A stretch of DNA of 64,000 bases. It comes from Achromobacter sp. HZ34 (GTDB lineage: Bacteria > Pseudomonadota > Gammaproteobacteria > Burkholderiales > Burkholderiaceae_B). The stretch covers positions 248,001-312,000 of the forward strand of contig NZ_NJIX01000005.1 in the NCBI RefSeq assembly GCF_002209485.1. The letters are read 5' to 3'. A program made the position numbers and the translations under genes. The notes beneath the pieces were generated by a model. It was given only the letters and a program-made list of their open reading frames with translations, searched no databases and was not told the DNA's origin. Shown here piece by piece: positions 16,362 through 24,906 of the stretch; the stretch's first letter is position 1; every line of letters starts with the position of its first letter.

Positions 16362-17342
16362 ATGCCTGGATCCCTGCGCAGATCCCTGTTGGCCGCGCTG
16401 GCGCTGAGCGCCGGCCTGGCCATCCTGCCCCTGTCCGCCCGCGCGGATGACTATCCCACCCATCCCATCACGCTGGTCCTGCCCTTCGCCGCGGGCGGCG
16501 GCGGTGACGTGCTGGGCCGCGTGCTGGCGGAATACTTCGGCAAGCAACTGGGCCAACCGCTCATCGTCGAGAACCGACCCGGCGCGGGCGGCGTCATCGG
16601 CACCCAATACGTGGCCCGCGCCAAGCCCGACGGCTACACCATCACCATCGGTGGCATGACCACGCACCTGCTGGCCCCCATCACCAACCCCAGCGTGCAA
16701 TACAACCCACTGAAGGACTTCGTGCCCATCGGCGGCATCGGCAACTCGCCCATCGTGATGCTGGCCGCCAACGATTTCCCCGCCAACGACATCAAGGAAC
16801 TCAAGGCCCTGCAGGCCAAGCGCAAGCAGTCGCTGCAGTACGGCAGCTGGGGCCCCGCTTCCACCGGCAATTTCTGTGGCGAGATCCTGGCGCTGAAGTC
16901 CGGCTTGCGCCTGGAGCACGTGCCCTATCGCGGCACCACCGAGGTGATCACGGGCTTGATCGGCGGCCAGATCCCGGTGGGCTTCGTCGACATGGCGACC
17001 GCCGTGCCGCAAGTCCAGGGCGGCAAGCTCAAGGCACTGGCCTTGTGTACCAAGCCTTCGCCCAGCCTGCCCAAGGTGCGCGGCTACGTCGACCAGGGCA
17101 TCGATTTCGACCGTCCGCTTACCTGGGTGATGTATGGGCCCGCCGGCCTGCCGGCCCCCGTGCTGAAGAAGCTGTCCGACACGCTGGCCGCGGCGCTGCA
17201 GGAACCGTCCATCCAGCAGCGCCTGCTTTCTTTGGGGATAGAGCCCGGCTTCGTCCCCAGCGCCAAACAGCACGACATCCTGGTGCGCGACTACGCCAGC
17301 TGGAAACAGATCGCCGACGAGGCGCATATCCAGATGCAGTGA
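16362..17342 (+). CDS. Bug/TctC-family periplasmic receptor
   Basis: A 326-residue receptor. The signal peptide ends near residue 27 (ILPLSARAD), followed by YPTHPITLVLPFAAGGGGDVLG. ENRPGAGGVIG, KPDGYTITIGG and VPYRGTTEVITGLIGG follow in family order. The start at 16362 has an ACGAGGAGACA ribosome site. It lies behind a LacI-type operator and before the SnoaL and SDR genes, with an exact stem-loop in the gap after it. Likely brings in the carboxylate or aromatic ketone acid degraded by this group; ligand not determinable. Confidence 0.93.
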   Translation: MPGSLRRSLLAALALSAGLAILPLSARADDYPTHPITLVLPFAAGGGGDVLGRVLAEYFGKQLGQPLIVENRPGAGGVIGTQYVARAKPDGYTITIGGMTTHLLAPITNPSVQYNPLKDFVPIGGIGNSPIVMLAANDFPANDIKELKALQAKRKQSLQYGSWGPASTGNFCGEILALKSGLRLEHVPYRGTTEVITGLIGGQIPVGFVDMATAVPQVQGGKLKALALCTKPSPSLPKVRGYVDQGIDFDRPLTWVMYGPAGLPAPVLKKLSDTLAAALQEPSIQQRLLSLGIEPGFVPSAKQHDILVRDYASWKQIADEAHIQMQ

Positions 17343-17406
17343 TGCCAGCGCGGCGCGGCGGCCGGCACGGTACGCGCGCCGCATTTCGCAAACCGATTCA
17401 GACGCC

Positions 17407-17430
17407 GGCGTGGCGAGGGTTCGCCACGCC
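17407..17430 (+). other. Strong intercistronic stem-loop after receptor gene
   Basis: GGCGTGGCGA (17407-17416) pairs perfectly with TCGCCACGCC (17421-17430) around a GGGT loop. It lies between the Bug stop and the SnoaL start without a following T-run. Such hairpins often protect the 3' end of an abundant binding-protein mRNA; that role is inferred. Confidence 0.7.
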
Positions 17431-17459
17431 TGGCCAAAACGACAGGAAGAGGAATTTCC

Positions 17460-17894
17460 ATGACCGTATCTTTGCAGGAAGCCCGCATCGAAGTGGTGCG
17501 GCGGCACATGGCGCTGGAATGCGTCCAGGATTGGGACGGGGTGCTCGACACCTTCGCCCACCCACGCTACGAAATGCACGGCAGCGGCGCTGTCTATGAC
17601 GGCACCGACGACGTCATGGGCTATTTCGAATCGTCGCGCGCCGCGTTTCCGGACCTCATCAACGACATCATCTGCATCGCCGCCACGGGCGACTCCGTGC
17701 TGGTCGAATTCTGGTTGCAGGGTACCCATCTGGGGCCGTTGATCGCGCGCGGACAGCGCTTCGAGCCGACCGGCCGCACGTTTCGCGTGCGCATGGCCGC
17801 CAGCTTCGAGTTCGCTCCCGACAGCGACAAGATCATCTGCGAGCGGCCCTACACGTCGGTCGACGCCAAGCTGATCGCCTTGAAACTGCTTTGA
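17460..17894 (+). CDS. SnoaL-like / NTF2-fold protein
   Basis: A 144-residue protein with the alpha-plus-beta cone-fold pattern of SnoaL-like ester cyclases: an N-terminal helix (VVRRHMALECVQDWDGVLDTF), AHPRYEMHGSGAVYDG, then GYFESSRAAFPDLIND and VEFWLQGTHLGPL. Members include polyketide cyclases and many uncharacterised catabolic proteins. The ribosome site GGAAGAGGAA precedes the ATG at 17460. The following SDR starts 10 bases after its stop. It may catalyse an isomerisation or hydration in the pathway; no specific reaction can be claimed. Confidence 0.82.
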   Translation: MTVSLQEARIEVVRRHMALECVQDWDGVLDTFAHPRYEMHGSGAVYDGTDDVMGYFESSRAAFPDLINDIICIAATGDSVLVEFWLQGTHLGPLIARGQRFEPTGRTFRVRMAASFEFAPDSDKIICERPYTSVDAKLIALKLL

Positions 17895-17904
17895 AGGAGC
17901 ACGC

Positions 17905-18660
17905 ATGAAGCTGCTGCAAGACAAGGTCGCCATCATCACGGGCGCCGCGCGGCGCCGCGGCATCGGGCTGGCCACGGCCAGGATGTTTGCCGAACACGGC
18001 GCGCGCGTGGCCATCCTCGACCTGGATGCGGAGGAAACCCGCCAGGCCGCCGCCGAGCTTGGCCCTGGACATCTGGGCCTGGTCTGCGACGTCACCAACC
18101 GCGCCGACTGCCAGGCGGCCGTGGATGAAGTCGCGCGCCGCCATGGCGGCATCGACATCCTGGTCAACAACGCGGGCATCACGCAAAAGCGCGGGATCAT
18201 GGAGGTCAGCGACGAGGACTACGCGCGCGTGCTGGATACCAATCTGCGCGGCGTGCTGCACATGTCGCAGGCCGTCATCCCGCATCTGAAGGCGCGTGGC
18301 GGCGGCAGCATCACGTGCATCAGTTCGCTGTCCGCCCTGCAAGGGGGCGGCGTCTTCGGCGGCAGCCATTATTGCGCGGCCAAGGCGGGCATTCTTGGCC
18401 TGGTGCGCGCCATGGCGCTGGAACTGGGGCCGGACAACATCCGCGCCAACGGCGTCGCGCCCGGCCTGATCCTCACGGACTTCTCGCGCGGCGGCACGTC
18501 CGACGACTACAAGCACGACAAGGCCAAGGGCTTCCCGCTGCGGCGGGTGGGCCAGCCCGGCGATATCGCCGGTGCCTGCCTGTACCTGGCCAGTGAACTG
18601 GCCGCCTATGTCACCGGCATCACGCTGGACGTCAACGGCGGCGCCTACCTCCGCCCCTAG
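17905..18660 (+). CDS. Short-chain dehydrogenase/reductase (SDR)
   Basis: A 251-residue classical SDR. The NAD(P) site ITGAARRRGIGLATA lies at residues about 11-25, an acidic residue follows the second strand (AILDLDAEET), favouring NAD, then NNAG, the active-site serine in CISSLSALQGG, and the catalytic YCAAK. The C-terminus (AAYVTGITLDVNGGAYLRP) is typical. Co-transcribed with the SnoaL gene and another SDR. A 3-hydroxyacyl or cyclic-alcohol dehydrogenase role is plausible. Confidence 0.92.
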   Translation: MKLLQDKVAIITGAARRRGIGLATARMFAEHGARVAILDLDAEETRQAAAELGPGHLGLVCDVTNRADCQAAVDEVARRHGGIDILVNNAGITQKRGIMEVSDEDYARVLDTNLRGVLHMSQAVIPHLKARGGGSITCISSLSALQGGGVFGGSHYCAAKAGILGLVRAMALELGPDNIRANGVAPGLILTDFSRGGTSDDYKHDKAKGFPLRRVGQPGDIAGACLYLASELAAYVTGITLDVNGGAYLRP

Positions 18661-18689
18661 AGAGCGCAATCATCTCAGCAAGGAACCTC

Positions 18690-19484
18690 ATGAACCACCG
18701 TCTACGAGACAAGACCGCCGTGGTGATGGGCGGCGGCGCGTCCGCGCCCGAGGCCGGCATCAGCAACGGCCAGGCCGTCGCACTTACCTATGCCCGGGAG
18801 GGCGCGCGCGTCATCGTCGCGGACCAGCACCTGGAAGCCGCCGAGGCCACCGCGGCCATGATCCGCGCCGAGGGCGGCGAAGCCCACGCCCTGCAGGCCG
18901 ACGTCAGCCGCCACGACGACGTCAAGCGCGTGATCGGCGCCGCCGCCCAGCGCTGGGATCGCCTGGACATCCTGCACAACAACGTCGGCATCGAGTATCT
19001 GGGCGGCCCCGTGGACACGCCCGAAGAGGCCTGGGACCGCGTGCACGACGTCAATCTGAAGAGCGTCTTCCTGGCGTGCAAGGAAGCCATCCCGCTGATG
19101 GAACGCCATGGCGGCGGCAGCATCATCAATGTCTCGTCCACCGCCAGCCTGCGCTACGCCGGCGTGCCCTACCTGGCGTACAACTCGTCGAAAGCCGCCC
19201 TCAACCACGTCTCGCGCATCATCGCCCGCCAATACGCGCCCCAGCAGATCCGCTGCAATGTGGTGGTGCCAGGCTATCTGGACACGCCGCACGTGCGTAC
19301 CCTGTACCGCCACCTGACGCCGGACCGCTTCGCCGATGTCATGCGGGAACGGGACGCCAAATGCCCGATGGGGCGGCAGGGTACCTGCTGGGACGTGGCA
19401 CGCGCGGCCCTGTTCCTGGCCTCGGACGATGCCGCCTATGTAACCGGAACGTTGCTGATGGTCGACGGAGGCGCCTCAATTTGA
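18690..19484 (+). CDS. Short-chain dehydrogenase/reductase (SDR)
   Basis: A 264-residue SDR starting 29 bases after the previous gene, with a GCAAGGAACC ribosome site. The nucleotide loop is altered: VMGGGASAPEAGISNGQAVA carries a longer insert than the usual TGxxxGIG. The remaining marks are normal: NNVG, the active-site serine in INVSSTASL, and YNSSK, with an acidic VADQHLEAAE after the second strand. It appears to end the LacI-linked group. The two SDRs are not close copies, so they probably perform different oxidation steps. Confidence 0.9.
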   Translation: MNHRLRDKTAVVMGGGASAPEAGISNGQAVALTYAREGARVIVADQHLEAAEATAAMIRAEGGEAHALQADVSRHDDVKRVIGAAAQRWDRLDILHNNVGIEYLGGPVDTPEEAWDRVHDVNLKSVFLACKEAIPLMERHGGGSIINVSSTASLRYAGVPYLAYNSSKAALNHVSRIIARQYAPQQIRCNVVVPGYLDTPHVRTLYRHLTPDRFADVMRERDAKCPMGRQGTCWDVARAALFLASDDAAYVTGTLLMVDGGASI

Positions 19485-19562
19485 CGATTTGACGGCCGCG
19501 CGACAGGGTATGATTCCAATCTGCGTTACATTGAGAAATAAACACGTAGAATTTGGAATATC

Positions 19563-20660
19563 ATGAGTTTCGGAAGCAACGTGGGGACCGCTGCCAGTCC
19601 CGCCTTGATGTCCGCGTTGCCGCAGCAGATCCAGAACGCCTATACCCGGCTGTCGCTTGCGCCGGGGGCGGACACCGATGCGGTCGAGCGCGCGTATACG
19701 CACGCGCTCAAGCAGATCGACCAGGATAGCCAGGGCGAGGCTTTCGGCAACCTGCGCGCCGCGTATGAAGCGGCGCTGGCGTGGGCGCGCGAGCATGGAC
19801 TGGGGGCCGAGGACGGCGCGGCCCAGGTGGCGGACATAGACCGCGCGGCCCTGGCGGCACAGCCACCTGTGTCGCCCGCCGCGGCGACCGACGCATCCCC
19901 GGTGGCCATTGACGCAGTGCTGGACGAGTGGCTGGATCGGCTCAAGGTCCTGCCCACGCACTTGTCCATGCAATTGCCAACCCAGCGCCCCCTGGCCGCT
20001 TCCATGAACCCCGCGGCGCCCGATTTCGACGTCGTGCTGGCGCAGGCGCTGCGTGACGAACGCCTGGCGGCGCCGGCCGCGCAGCAGGCTCTCGAAGCGC
20101 GCATCGCCAGCGTCCTGGCGCTCGATCCCTGGCAGCGCGTGGGCCTGTTCGAAGCGGCCGTTGCCTGTTTCCATTGGGACACCGACGATTGCGGCCAGTT
20201 GGCGGATCGCTGGATCGCATCATGGATCGTGCAGGCCTGCGGCGAATCGCTGCTATGGCGGGGCCAGGCCGATCAGGAACGCGCCCGGCAGCTCGCGGCC
20301 ATCGATGCCGCCCTGGCGCATCCGGTGCCCACGGTGGCGCTGTTGACGCAGCACTTCTTCGCCATGGATACGCTGATGAGCCACTACGGCTACTGGCTGA
20401 GCCTGCGCATGCCCAATCACATCCTGCAGGCCTGGTCACAGGCCTATCACGCTCCCGGCTTCAAGCGCCCTGCCGCCCCCAAGGTCCGCTTGCCGCGCGC
20501 CCGCTTCAAGCTCACCGCGCGCATGATGATCATCCTGGCGCTGCTGGTCTTGTCGGTGTTGCGCCTGATCTTCTATCCCAGCGCATCGCCATCGCAGGAC
20601 TGGCCGACCGGCCAGCAGCAGTCCGGGCAGGAATCGCCACACGACGCCGCCGCACGGTAA
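19563..20660 (+). CDS. J-domain-like hypothetical protein with one C-terminal membrane helix
   Basis: A 365-residue protein. Residues about 22-80 look like a degenerate J domain (QNAYTRLSLAPGADTDAVERAYTHAL, with a following helix AFGNLRAAYEAALAWA), but without the HPD tripeptide needed to stimulate Hsp70. The middle is helical and poorly conserved. A basic stretch precedes one membrane helix near residue 325 (MMIILALLVLSVLRLIFY). The frame continues past its TAA stop at 20658 into a further 102 codons of protein-like sequence (next entry), so the gene may be truncated by a nonsense change. Function unknown; comparable proteins in related bacteria are unassigned. Confidence 0.7.
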   Translation: MSFGSNVGTAASPALMSALPQQIQNAYTRLSLAPGADTDAVERAYTHALKQIDQDSQGEAFGNLRAAYEAALAWAREHGLGAEDGAAQVADIDRAALAAQPPVSPAAATDASPVAIDAVLDEWLDRLKVLPTHLSMQLPTQRPLAASMNPAAPDFDVVLAQALRDERLAAPAAQQALEARIASVLALDPWQRVGLFEAAVACFHWDTDDCGQLADRWIASWIVQACGESLLWRGQADQERARQLAAIDAALAHPVPTVALLTQHFFAMDTLMSHYGYWLSLRMPNHILQAWSQAYHAPGFKRPAAPKVRLPRARFKLTARMMIILALLVLSVLRLIFYPSASPSQDWPTGQQQSGQESPHDAAAR

Positions 20661-20969
20661 CTCAACCTGCGCTATGCCAGGGACGCGTGGCACGGCTACT
20701 ACATCACCGGCAAGACCATACGCAGCAAACAGCCGCGGTCCTTCGAGATCGTCCAGGAACTGCGCCTGAATTATCGCGACACGTCCCAGGATCCCTTGAT
20801 CGATACCAGCGTCTTCGCGCGCGACCTGGATCATGTGTACTTCTACGGTGCGCGGCTGCGTCAGGGCCGGCGATGCAACTCATGGTGGCCGACTGCCACC
20901 TATCCCGCTCCAGCGGGCATGACAGGGGCGAAGGACGCTTATTTTCGCTTTCTTTCACAATATGCTTAA
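20661..20969 (+). pseudogene. In-frame coding remnant after the J-like gene
   Basis: Directly after the upstream TAA the same frame stays open for 102 codons to a TAA at 20967. It reads like protein, with balanced composition (for instance WHGYYITGKTIRSKQPRSFE, then RDLDHVYFYGARLRQG), but has no usable start or ribosome site. It may be the lost C-terminus of the upstream protein, cut off by a nonsense mutation, or the relic of a separate gene. The 75 bases that follow, up to the lipoprotein start, carry only AT-rich promoter-like DNA. Confidence 0.5.
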
Positions 20970-21044
20970 ATGTAAGCGATTTTTAGCTCGCCTTTTATCC
21001 ATCCTTCGTCTGCCGTTTTCATCGCTTCAGGAGCAAGCATCATC

Positions 21045-21617
21045 ATGAATCGCCGATCGGGACTGATCGCCATCCTTGCCGTGACCACCGCAATGCTGGC
21101 CGCCTGCGCCAGGCCCAGCTACGACCAGACCGAAGACAGATACGCCACGCTGCCGCCGGGCCTGGGCCGCATCTACATCTATCAGCCCTCCAGCGCGGGC
21201 GATCCGACGACGGGCAGTCCGTATGTATTGGTCAACGGCTGGAAAACGGGTCGTACAGAGCCTGGCAACTTCTTCTTCGTGAATCGCCCGGCTGGTCTGT
21301 TCAGCATCACCATCCAGTTCAACGAGGGGCCTCCGCTAATGCTGCAACTGGCCGCCGGCGAAACGCGTTACGTCCGCGTGAACAAGGGCGGCTTGAAGCT
21401 GACCTATAACGAGGAAGGCAAGGACAAGGCCGAGGCGGAGCTGGCGACGATGAGCTATCACGGCGCGGCATCGCGCGAGCGTCGTAACATCAAGCAGACC
21501 ACCGCTCCCACGCCCAGGGTGAGGTCCAAGAACTATGCGGCACCGCTGGATCCCTCCCAGGTGCCCACGGGACAGTCCACCCAGGTGCAGTCCATCCCGG
21601 TGCCCACGGTTCAATAA
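21045..21617 (+). CDS. Lipoprotein, DUF2846-like
   Basis: A 190-residue lipoprotein. The signal ends in the lipobox MLAAC with the lipidated cysteine at residue 21. The body (GRIYIYQPSSAG, YVLVNGWKTGRTEPGNFFFV, ETRYVRVNKGG) resembles DUF2846 envelope proteins. The tail after residue 145 is rich in proline, threonine and glutamine and is probably disordered. The ribosome site CAGGAGCAAG and the start at 21045 are clear. Role unknown. Confidence 0.83.
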   Translation: MNRRSGLIAILAVTTAMLAACARPSYDQTEDRYATLPPGLGRIYIYQPSSAGDPTTGSPYVLVNGWKTGRTEPGNFFFVNRPAGLFSITIQFNEGPPLMLQLAAGETRYVRVNKGGLKLTYNEEGKDKAEAELATMSYHGAASRERRNIKQTTAPTPRVRSKNYAAPLDPSQVPTGQSTQVQSIPVPTVQ

Positions 21618-21620
21618 GAA

Positions 21621-21643
21621 CTCTTTCTTGCAAAGAGATTGTT
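21621..21643 (+). terminator. Weak terminator-like hairpin after lipoprotein gene
   Basis: CTCTTT pairs with AAAGAG around a five-base loop and is followed by ATTGTTT, four bases after the lipoprotein stop. The stem is short and AT-rich, so its strength is doubtful. Confidence 0.35.
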
Positions 21644-21644
21644 T

Positions 21645-21780
21645 GATGATGGGGCCCCCCATCCCCCCGTCCCGGCTGCGCCGCTTGGCGAAGGGACTAA
21701 TGATGATGGGGAATGCCCCATCGCCCCCATGCCGGCCGCGTGGCCTGGCAAACCTATCCGGCCGATGGGGGCGTCATCGG
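21645..21780. repeat. Cluster of three GATGGGG/CCGATG hairpins between convergent genes
   Basis: The decamer GATGATGGGG occurs at 21645 and 21702. Each copy starts an exact hairpin: GATGGGG-CC-CCCCATC (21648-21663) and GATGGGG-AATG-CCCCATC (21705-21722). A third hairpin, CCGATG with CATCGG, spans 21762-21780. The block lies between the lipoprotein and DUF1501 stops and may be a non-coding dispersed repeat acting as a two-way transcription stop. Confidence 0.6.
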
Positions 21781-21796
21781 GCCGCCAGTTGCGCGG

Positions 21797-22954
21797 TCAG
21801 ATAGATCGACTCACGATGGAAGCGCCCCTCCATCGTTGTTCACCGGCTGTGCCGAACAGTGTCCTGGCCGCTTGTTGCGGATCCAGATCGAGGGCGCCGG
21901 CGGCTACATGGGCGATGAGCGCATCCAGTGATGCGGTCGGCTTCAGGTCGCGTCCTTCATACAGATCCCCCGCCGCCAGTCCCGGCCAATCGGCCACCAC
22001 CTGCCCGCCCGCGACCGCGCCGCCCAGCACCATCGCCACCGAACCCTGCCCGTGGTCGGTACCCCCGGTCCCGTTAGCAGCGGCGGTACGGCCAAACTCG
22101 GTCGCCACCAGCACCGTCGTCGTGCGCCAGTGCGCACCCAACCCGTCACGCAGGGCCGCCAGCATCGTGTCCAGGCCCTTCAACTGATTAGCCAGCCGCG
22201 CGTTCTGCGCGGTATGGGTATCCCAACCGCCCGTTTCTATCATGGCGATGCGAGGCCCATCGTCCCGGCCCAGGAACTGCGCGGCAAGCTGCCCCACATG
22301 GGCGGGATCCTGGCGCGCACCGGCCTCACCCGCCAGCCCGCGCGTTCTCATCGCTTCGTTCCACAAAGGCCCTAATTGGGCGTCGTCCGCATAAAGCGCC
22401 GACACCCTGGTCAGCAGATCGTCCGGCGCCGGCGGCAAGGACGACGGTGCATAGGACGCCACCTGGACCGCGCCACGCAGGGCCAAGGGAATGACGGGCG
22501 CGAACGCGATGGCGTTTTCGCGCGACTTGGGCAGCATGCCGACCAGGCGGTTGAGCCAGCCGTCGCGCAATTGATTGGGCGTGGCGCCGCCGGTTTCCAG
22601 GACGTTCTGGCCGTCGAAATGCGAGCGGTCCCGATACGGCGACGCAACGGCGTGGACGAACAGGGCCTGGCGCGCGGCATACAGGGCCGCGGTGCGCGCC
22701 AACGCGGGGTGCAAGGCGAAGGTGCCGTTCAGGCGCGTCGCGGCCTGGCTATCGATCGCCAGGCTGCCGCGCAGGCCGGCATAGGCGGGATCCGCATAAG
22801 GCACGACGATGTTCAAGCCATCGGCGGCACCGCGCTGGATGACGAAAACGAAACGGCGTTCGGTCTCGACGTTGGCGAAGACGATGCGCGGCGCGGCGAT
22901 GAGCGAACCCGCCAGCGTGCCGGCAAGCCCGAGAAAATGGCGGCGAGTGGCCAT
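21797..22954 (-). CDS. DUF1501 Tat-exported protein
   Basis: A 385-residue DUF1501 protein, a sulfatase/phosphatase-like alkaline-phosphatase fold. The N-terminus has a twin-arginine signal (TRRHFLGLAGTLAGSLIAAP). Family marks include FVIQRGAADGLNIVVPYADP, HFDGQNVLE, and the metal-site pattern GGWDTHTAQN, then TEFGRTAAANGTGGTDHGQG. It starts five bases after the DUF1800 stop behind an ACGGAGGTAAAG ribosome site. DUF1501 and DUF1800 proteins are nearly always paired; their joint function is undetermined. Confidence 0.92.
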   Translation of the reverse strand: MATRRHFLGLAGTLAGSLIAAPRIVFANVETERRFVFVIQRGAADGLNIVVPYADPAYAGLRGSLAIDSQAATRLNGTFALHPALARTAALYAARQALFVHAVASPYRDRSHFDGQNVLETGGATPNQLRDGWLNRLVGMLPKSRENAIAFAPVIPLALRGAVQVASYAPSSLPPAPDDLLTRVSALYADDAQLGPLWNEAMRTRGLAGEAGARQDPAHVGQLAAQFLGRDDGPRIAMIETGGWDTHTAQNARLANQLKGLDTMLAALRDGLGAHWRTTTVLVATEFGRTAAANGTGGTDHGQGSVAMVLGGAVAGGQVVADWPGLAAGDLYEGRDLKPTASLDALIAHVAAGALDLDPQQAARTLFGTAGEQRWRGASIVSRSI

Positions 22955-22959
22955 GGTCT

Positions 22960-24390
22960 TTACCTCCGTTGAAAATCGGGCGCGACGAGCAATAGCGCGA
23001 CGGCCGTCTGCACGCTTTCGGCACGGCCGACCGCGGCGGCCGTGGCCGGACTCAGCGTGCCCGCCAGCAAGGTCCGGCCCAGGGCCTGGGGATCCACACG
23101 ATCGCCCTGGCGCGCAGCCAGCCGCTGCGCCAACTCGACGCGCCGCACCAGTGCATCAGGGGCGGCCCAGCTGGCGGCGACGTCGTCATAGCCGGCCGGT
23201 GAACCGGGACGCCACACGGCTTGCCCCAACTGTGCCAGCGTGGGCGCGGCGCGCGGCTTGGCCACCGCCTGGTAGCCCAGGCCGCGCAGCGATGAGATCA
23301 GCCATTCCCAAGGGGTCTTGAATTTCGCCGGCGCTGGCGACCAGGCCTGCGGCAGGTCGAGCAGTGCGCGATAGACCTGCACCAGTTCGCCGTTGCCACG
23401 CAGGTAGGCCTGGGCCAGGTGCTCGACGACCGCGGGCGGGGGTGTGTCGGCGATGAAATGCCGCGCCAACTTGCCCGCCAGGTGGTGCGCCGTGGCCGGC
23501 GCCGCGGCCAGGTCGGTCAACACCGCGCGCGCCTGGGCTTCGCCCTGCTGGTCGTAGCGGCGGCCCAGTATGGTGCGCGTGCCGGGCTCGTGCACCCCCG
23601 GCCGGAATACGAAGCTGCCTGGTTCCGCGTTGCGGTCCTGTCCTGCCCGCTGCCCCTTGGGCCCGACGATGCTCCAGCCCGTCAAGGCCCGCGCGAACTC
23701 GGTGACGTCGGTTTGCGTGTAGCCGCTGCGCGCGCCCAGCGTGTGCAATTCCATGATTTCGCGCGCCAGGTTTTCATTCAGCCCGCGGCGCTGGGAGGGG
23801 TTGCGCTGCTCGGCGCGCTGCACGGCCTTGCTGTCCGGCCCGACCGAGCCGGGCTGGTCCAGGAACAGCTGCATGGCCGGGTGGCGTTCGACGGCCACCA
23901 GCATGTCTTCGAAGCGCCCCAGCACATGCGGCCTGATCGCCTCGGTCTCGAAAGCGCCCGCCAGCATGGCGACGCCGGGGCCCTTGTCGGTGGACAGGGC
24001 GAAATGGTTGGCCCAGAAGTGCACCAGGCGTTCGACGAAAGGCGTCGGAGTGACCAGGGCGCTTTGCACGCGCGCGTCGACGGCGCTCCAGTACGTATCG
24101 CGGATGGTCGCGCGCAAGGCCTTCCGCGCAGCGGATTCGTCGGCGTCCGATCGGTCCGCCTTCTCCCCTTTGGCCGCCCTGGCTGCCTGCTGCAGTTGCG
24201 TCAGGTTCGCGGCCAGTGCGGCCGAGCCGGGCTGGCCGGCCCAGGCGGCGGGGCATGGGTCGTAGCGATCGAACTGGGCCAGAAGGCTGGCCTTGGGATT
24301 GTCCGGCGGCGCCTCGTCAGGGCGCGCGCCCAGGCCGTATCGATTCAATGCGATAGCGGCGGCGGTGCGTGTATCCATCGTCGTGCCCAT
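22960..24390 (-). CDS. DUF1800 family protein
   Basis: A 476-residue DUF1800 protein, recognised by the opening ALNRYGLGARPDE, the middle LVHFWANHFALS, the HPAMQLFLDQ segment, LNENLAREIMELHTLG and ARALTGWSIVG. ATG at 24390 is preferred because GGAGGATC precedes it at good spacing; an upstream TTG at 24405 overlaps that site. No signal peptide is seen, which is usual when only the DUF1501 partner carries one. Located between the Spy-like sensor and DUF1501 genes in a five-gene operon. Confidence 0.92.
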   Translation of the reverse strand: MGTTMDTRTAAAIALNRYGLGARPDEAPPDNPKASLLAQFDRYDPCPAAWAGQPGSAALAANLTQLQQAARAAKGEKADRSDADESAARKALRATIRDTYWSAVDARVQSALVTPTPFVERLVHFWANHFALSTDKGPGVAMLAGAFETEAIRPHVLGRFEDMLVAVERHPAMQLFLDQPGSVGPDSKAVQRAEQRNPSQRRGLNENLAREIMELHTLGARSGYTQTDVTEFARALTGWSIVGPKGQRAGQDRNAEPGSFVFRPGVHEPGTRTILGRRYDQQGEAQARAVLTDLAAAPATAHHLAGKLARHFIADTPPPAVVEHLAQAYLRGNGELVQVYRALLDLPQAWSPAPAKFKTPWEWLISSLRGLGYQAVAKPRAAPTLAQLGQAVWRPGSPAGYDDVAASWAAPDALVRRVELAQRLAARQGDRVDPQALGRTLLAGTLSPATAAAVGRAESVQTAVALLLVAPDFQRR

Positions 24391-24417
24391 GGCGCGATCC
24401 TCCAACGTTTGGCCTGC

Positions 24418-24906
24418 CTACTTGCCTTGCGCCGCGCGGGCGGGGGCTGGCGGTTCGCGCCATTGCCCGCGTTCGCGCAGGCCGTCGGCGAAGACCTTGC
24501 GTTCCTCCGGCGTCAGCGTTGCCGCGAAACCGGCCACGCCGTTTTCGACGGCAGCGCGCAGCGCGGTGTCGACGGCACGCGTGCGCGCCAGGGCCGCATC
24601 CAGGGCCGCGCCATCGAGCTGCGGTGCGGCCAGCAATGCCAGCACCTCGCGGCGCGCCACGCGGCCTTCGCGTGCATATTCCCGGTTGTCACGCCGAGCG
24701 GTCCGCAGCGCTTCGAGGAATTGCGCCTGGCGTTGCGCCGACAAACCCTCAGTGGCGAAGCGCAAGGCCACGTGCGGCGCCGGGGCGGCCACATGCATCC
24801 GCTGCGCCGTGAACCACTGATACGCACCGCCCGCCAGACCGCCCACCAGAAATGCGTTCAACACCAGCGACCCGACCAGGGCAATTTTCCAGACGCGTCC
24901 GTTCAT
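24418..24906 (-). CDS. Periplasmic Spy/CpxP/heavy-metal-sensor-like protein
   Basis: A 162-residue protein with one N-terminal membrane anchor (IALVGSLVLNAFLVGGLAGG) and a helical periplasmic body rich in arginine and alanine (LSAQRQAQFLEALRTAR, LTPEERKVFADGLRER) matching the metal-resistance / LTXXQ-type sensor group. In CnrX and related systems such proteins restrain an anti-sigma factor until stress occurs. Here it is encoded directly after the putative anti-sigma, with ATGA overlap, which supports a three-part sensing system. Ends in a proline-alanine tail. Confidence 0.82.
   Translation of the reverse strand: MNGRVWKIALVGSLVLNAFLVGGLAGGAYQWFTAQRMHVAAPAPHVALRFATEGLSAQRQAQFLEALRTARRDNREYAREGRVARREVLALLAAPQLDGAALDAALARTRAVDTALRAAVENGVAGFAATLTPEERKVFADGLRERGQWREPPAPARAAQGK

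Noticed and set aside
17383-17400. Third LacI-type operator (CGCAAACCGATTCAG) before the SnoaL gene
   Set aside because: The central AACGTT is broken and the half-sites do not match the two good copies, so it was not listed.
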